Assembly: GCA_947846985.1 (NCBI GenBank)
Contig: CANTUZ010000011.1
Location: forward strand, 13,070,096 to 13,134,095
From: Fratercula arctica
Lineage: Eukaryota; Chordata; Aves; Charadriiformes; Alcidae
Direction: 5' to 3'
DNA: 64,000 bases
Position numbers and translations under genes: made by a program. Below the pieces are notes generated by a model, which was not told the DNA's origin, did not search any database, and saw only the letters and a list, made by a program, of their open reading frames with translations. Shown piece after piece: positions 60,816 to 64,000 of this stretch. How positions within the stretch are numbered: position 1 is the first letter of the stretch; every line of letters starts with the position of its first letter.

Positions 60816-63000
60816 AGCTCTAAATTGAAGCGCTCTCAGCTTCTCTGGGTGCCCTCTTGTGGAGCTGCACTATCCATCTGGTAAAGAAGATTATTTTTTT
60901 TTAATAAATTCAAGCTGAACATCCCTACCTGCAGTTTGTCACAGTTGATCCTTATTACGCTCACTGTCAATAACAAGGAGAGTTTGGCTCTGTCATCTCG
61001 TAACTGGACAAATCCCTCCACCTTTCCTCCCAGGTCATGTGCTCCAAGGCCAGAAGTAGAGCTACAGGCAGAGAAGTACTTGTCGATGTTACCGTAAATG
61101 CTACTGCAACACATCAAGCCTTGCCCGGAGTCACAATTTCCTTGCTACCTCCCCAAAAGGCATGGGTAAGAGCAGAGTGTTTGCAATAGCACTCGAGAGC
61201 TGCAGCATGGACTGACTCGATTCGGCACTGACCATCTCCAGGCCAACCTCCCAGGGAGCCTGAGAACATCATGAAGAAGAGTGTGAGCAAAGCAGTGATT
61301 CAACAGATGTTGTTTCCACGTGTGGATTAGCACTGACATGGTGAAATGTCAGCGACAGAGGAACTTGCTCCAAATTCAGTGCCATATCCCACTTTCCGTG
61401 GCAAACTCGAAACCAGAGCACAGAACACGTGAAACTGAAATTCTCAGGACCAATGTCATGTATCTCAGGACCAGTGCCATGTATTCTGATCTGCCAAAAC
61501 CTCGTTCCTTGCAGCAATACATGTTTTTGATGCACCTCTCATAGCTGAACACAATACAATGGCAAATGCTGAATGCAGTGGATTCATCAGTGCAAGTGCT
61601 TATATAAAACATCTTAACACTGCTGTCTTTTGAAGCAACTTCCTTAAAATACCACTTTTTGGCTGCTGCTGCTTCGAGAAATCTCTTGGTTGCTGTTAAC
61701 AAGAGAGACTCTGAAAAATTGCTTTCTTCTTACTAAATGACAGACACGTAACCAGAGATGATAGTCTCTCTCTCCCTGAACAACATGTTGCAGAATCAAG
61801 AAAGCTCTAATTGCAAGTATAAAGTCTGTATTATATAAATTAACACTAAAATTTTCATTAGTCAACAATTTTAATTGCATTTATTAGGAGTGATGGTATT
61901 AATAAGAGAAGCTGCTATTTAAAAGCCGGTGCAGTGAAAGCTATCTCAATCAGTAATCTTTCTGTGAATATTAATTGCTTTTCAATACCTCTGCTGTGAA
62001 ATTTTCCAAGAAACTTAGACCAACGATAATATATCACTGTTTCCAAGCAGCAGGAGTAAAAGGAGGAATGGTACATAGGGACAGCAGATGGGTGCCACAC
62101 ATCAACCTGGGAAGCGTGGCTATTTTTGTCAACATAATGAAGAATACATTTGTCAATTAGAGTTGTCATGGAAATTGAGAGAGACAAAAAACATTGATCA
62201 AAATAAAATCTGATCAAAAGGGCTGGAGGACTCCAGTTCCTGCCTCTGCAACCCACACGATAATCACCTCCGAGTGCTGGAAACAGAAGGGTCTTGAGTT
62301 TATATCTCAAAATGAGACTGCGAGGAAAACAGGTGTCTTCACACCATGTCAAGGTGAGGGTCATTGTTTTCTCAGAGAAAATGATTTTCCATTCACTGAA
62401 TCACAGACAACTTGCTTTATCACTCTGGTTTTCTTTGACAGCTTCTCATCCAAGTCAGAACCAGCTTGAAACTGGAGCCGGTATGTCAGCAGATCTGCGA
62501 ATTTCACACATTCACAAATGCAAAGTGCTCGCTCTCCCCCAACAGCTGCAGGAAACACGCCTGTATCAGCCACTGCCTTGGACAAAGAAATCCTCATTGA
62601 CACTGCGGAGCACCCGCTGGTGGGCTCACAGGGTGTCCTCGACACACGGCCCTCCAGAGCCAATGAAGGGCCAGACGGGGAAGGGGGCGCATGTCTCGGG
62701 GACAGGGACAAGTCCCGGCAGATGGGCACAACCAGGAGAGGATACGCTCAGCCTCTCCTCGATGCCTGCTGCCTCCAGAGGACAGGCTGAGCCTTTAGTG
62801 AGAAGAGCAACTTCAATGGTCTGGTGTCATTGCTACTGCATGTAATTATTCTCCTAGTGCCAGATATGCTACAACAGGTTTTTGTAAATTTATTAGAGAA
62901 AACTTGTGCTTTGATCACTAAAGGCAGTTATTCTAAAGATACCATCCAGGCAAAACTGGCCAGAAGTTTTGGCATTGCTCCATAAGTTTTTATAAAATCT

Positions 63001-63040
63001 AAAAAAAATTTAAAAAAAAAAATATATAAAAAATATTATC
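63001..63040. repeat. A/T-rich low-complexity run
   Basis: Runs of A broken by short TT and TATATA segments. No LINE or SINE body is recognisable next to it. Confidence 0.85.
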
Positions 63041-63843
63041 TCCATGTTTTCTTCCCCTCAGCTATAAAGGAAATTACTCTTTAAAAAACAGATTTTTTTT
63101 TTTTCTTTTGTATTTTAAACTATTTCCATAATTTCAAATACCCCACCCCAGAGCGATCTGACTTGAGAACAGCTCTGGGGCAAGGGAAGTCAAAACAGCT
63201 CCTCATTACCCTGCTCTGCTGACATAAATAGTGTGGAAAATAATACAGTGCCAGTAAAACCAGTGTTGCCAGACTGAGCTTCTAAAACCTATTTACCAAG
63301 TTCCCCAGCAGCCATGGGACTGGTTTCTAAAAAGACATAATAAAGACATAATAAAAAAAAAAAAGTAAGGGTTTTTTTTAAGCTATCTTTACTTTTTGAG
63401 TCTTCAGGTTATACCTGATTCATACTTTCAGTCTTAGCTCCTTATATATCTTGCTTTTTTAAAAAAGAAGTCTGTAAGGAACATACTGAACATCAAATGT
63501 CTCTATAAAAATTATACAACTTGACAACAGTGGAAAGAAATGATATTTAATATTCTAACAGTTTTAATAATCTGTGCGATGATTAAATCCTAATGATTAG
63601 TCATGATTTCACTCACAAAATTAAGGAGATGTGTTTTTATGAATTGGGTTATACAGTTTTTAAGCCAAGCAGGCTCCACCAAAAAGGCTGACAGTGCTCG
63701 GCAGTTGTGTGACCCACCCTGGGACTCTGCTTTTGGAAAGGCACCACCTGACGACATCATTAGCAGAAGCTGGCAGGGTTTCAGTGGGCAGGGGTGTCCC
63801 CAGCAGCGATGGGCACGCTTTTAGCAAGCCAAGCCCGCAGGCT

Positions 63844-64000
63844 AGTCATAGAATCACAGAATGGTTTGGGTTGGAAGGGACCTTAAAGGTCATCCAGTGC
63901 CACCCCCCTGCCCTGGGCAGGGACATCTCCCACCAGACCAGGTTGCTCCAAGCCCCGTCCAACCTGGCCTGGAACACCTCCAGGGATGGGGCATCTACAA
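63844..64000 (-). mobile_element. CR1 3' fragment, runs off the right edge
   Basis: The plus strand reads GTCATAGAATCACAGAATGG then GGTTGGAAGGGACCTTAAAG and continues CCTGGCCTGGAACACCTCCA to the window end. Confidence 0.93.

Larger units (their letters stand above)
58032..64000 (-). other. DNAH9: DNAH9 intron upstream of T1, extends beyond the window
   Basis: The exon that should precede T1 in the heavy chain was searched for by eye on the minus strand and not found. This is therefore taken as one intron running past the right edge. It carries CR1 copies at 58505-59230, 60685-60815 and 63844-64000, and A/T-rich runs near 63001-63040 and 63353-63364. Confidence 0.6.

Noticed and set aside
60836..61117. 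93-codon minus frame considered as the dynein exon preceding T1
   Set aside because: Contains none of the conserved heavy chain motifs expected before ALSSMEEF and does not end in a compatible donor.
62294..62845. 183-codon plus-strand frame
   Set aside because: Overlaps other open frames on both strands and has no recognisable motif. Treated as chance.
1..64000. tRNA, rRNA, CRISPR array, bacterial operon or mobile defence system
   Set aside because: No cloverleaf, rRNA core, regularly spaced repeats or operon-like gene arrangement is visible. The window is vertebrate intronic DNA.

Overview
This window looks like part of a bird genome. It holds at least seventeen stretches of CR1 LINE sequence, several of them ending in the (ATTCTATG)n tail typical of CR1, together with two LTR-like blocks. 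One of these carries end sequences I associate with endogenous-retrovirus LTRs common in birds. No bacterial or organellar features are visible. The species cannot be fixed from the sequence alone.

The only host gene I can support is the 3' end of an axonemal dynein heavy chain on the minus strand, best matched to DNAH9, the outer-arm beta-type heavy chain of motile cilia. Ten exons, called T1 to T10 here in transcription order, run from 58031 down to a TAG stop at 1905-1907. Every intron junction is AG/GT on the minus strand. All phases agree, and the joined frame encodes 684 residues: the C-terminal part of the AAA5/AAA6 region, the AAA6 module, its lid and the C-terminal domain. The 5' part of the gene lies beyond the right edge. 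I found no further exon between 58032 and 64000.

Layout: 1-1904 is 3' UTR and downstream flank. 1905-21151 contains T10 to T5 with introns of 0.5-8 kb; one carries a CR1 copy that still has ORF1 sequence with a GDSL motif. 21152-26523 contains a roughly 1.9 kb CR1 with a recognisable reverse-transcriptase frame, then T4. 26524-49245 is a 22.7 kb intron acting as a repeat sink: CR1 copies in both orientations, a CR1 split by a pentanucleotide microsatellite, an LTR interrupted by a CR1, a CR1 with its RT core deleted, and next to it a heavily decayed older LINE relic. 49246-58031 contains T3, T2 and T1 and a second LTR-like block. 58032-64000 is intron with three CR1 copies.

I saw no new biological system. 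The notable points are the structure and nesting of the repeats and two weak, unassigned coding-like stretches inside the large intron.
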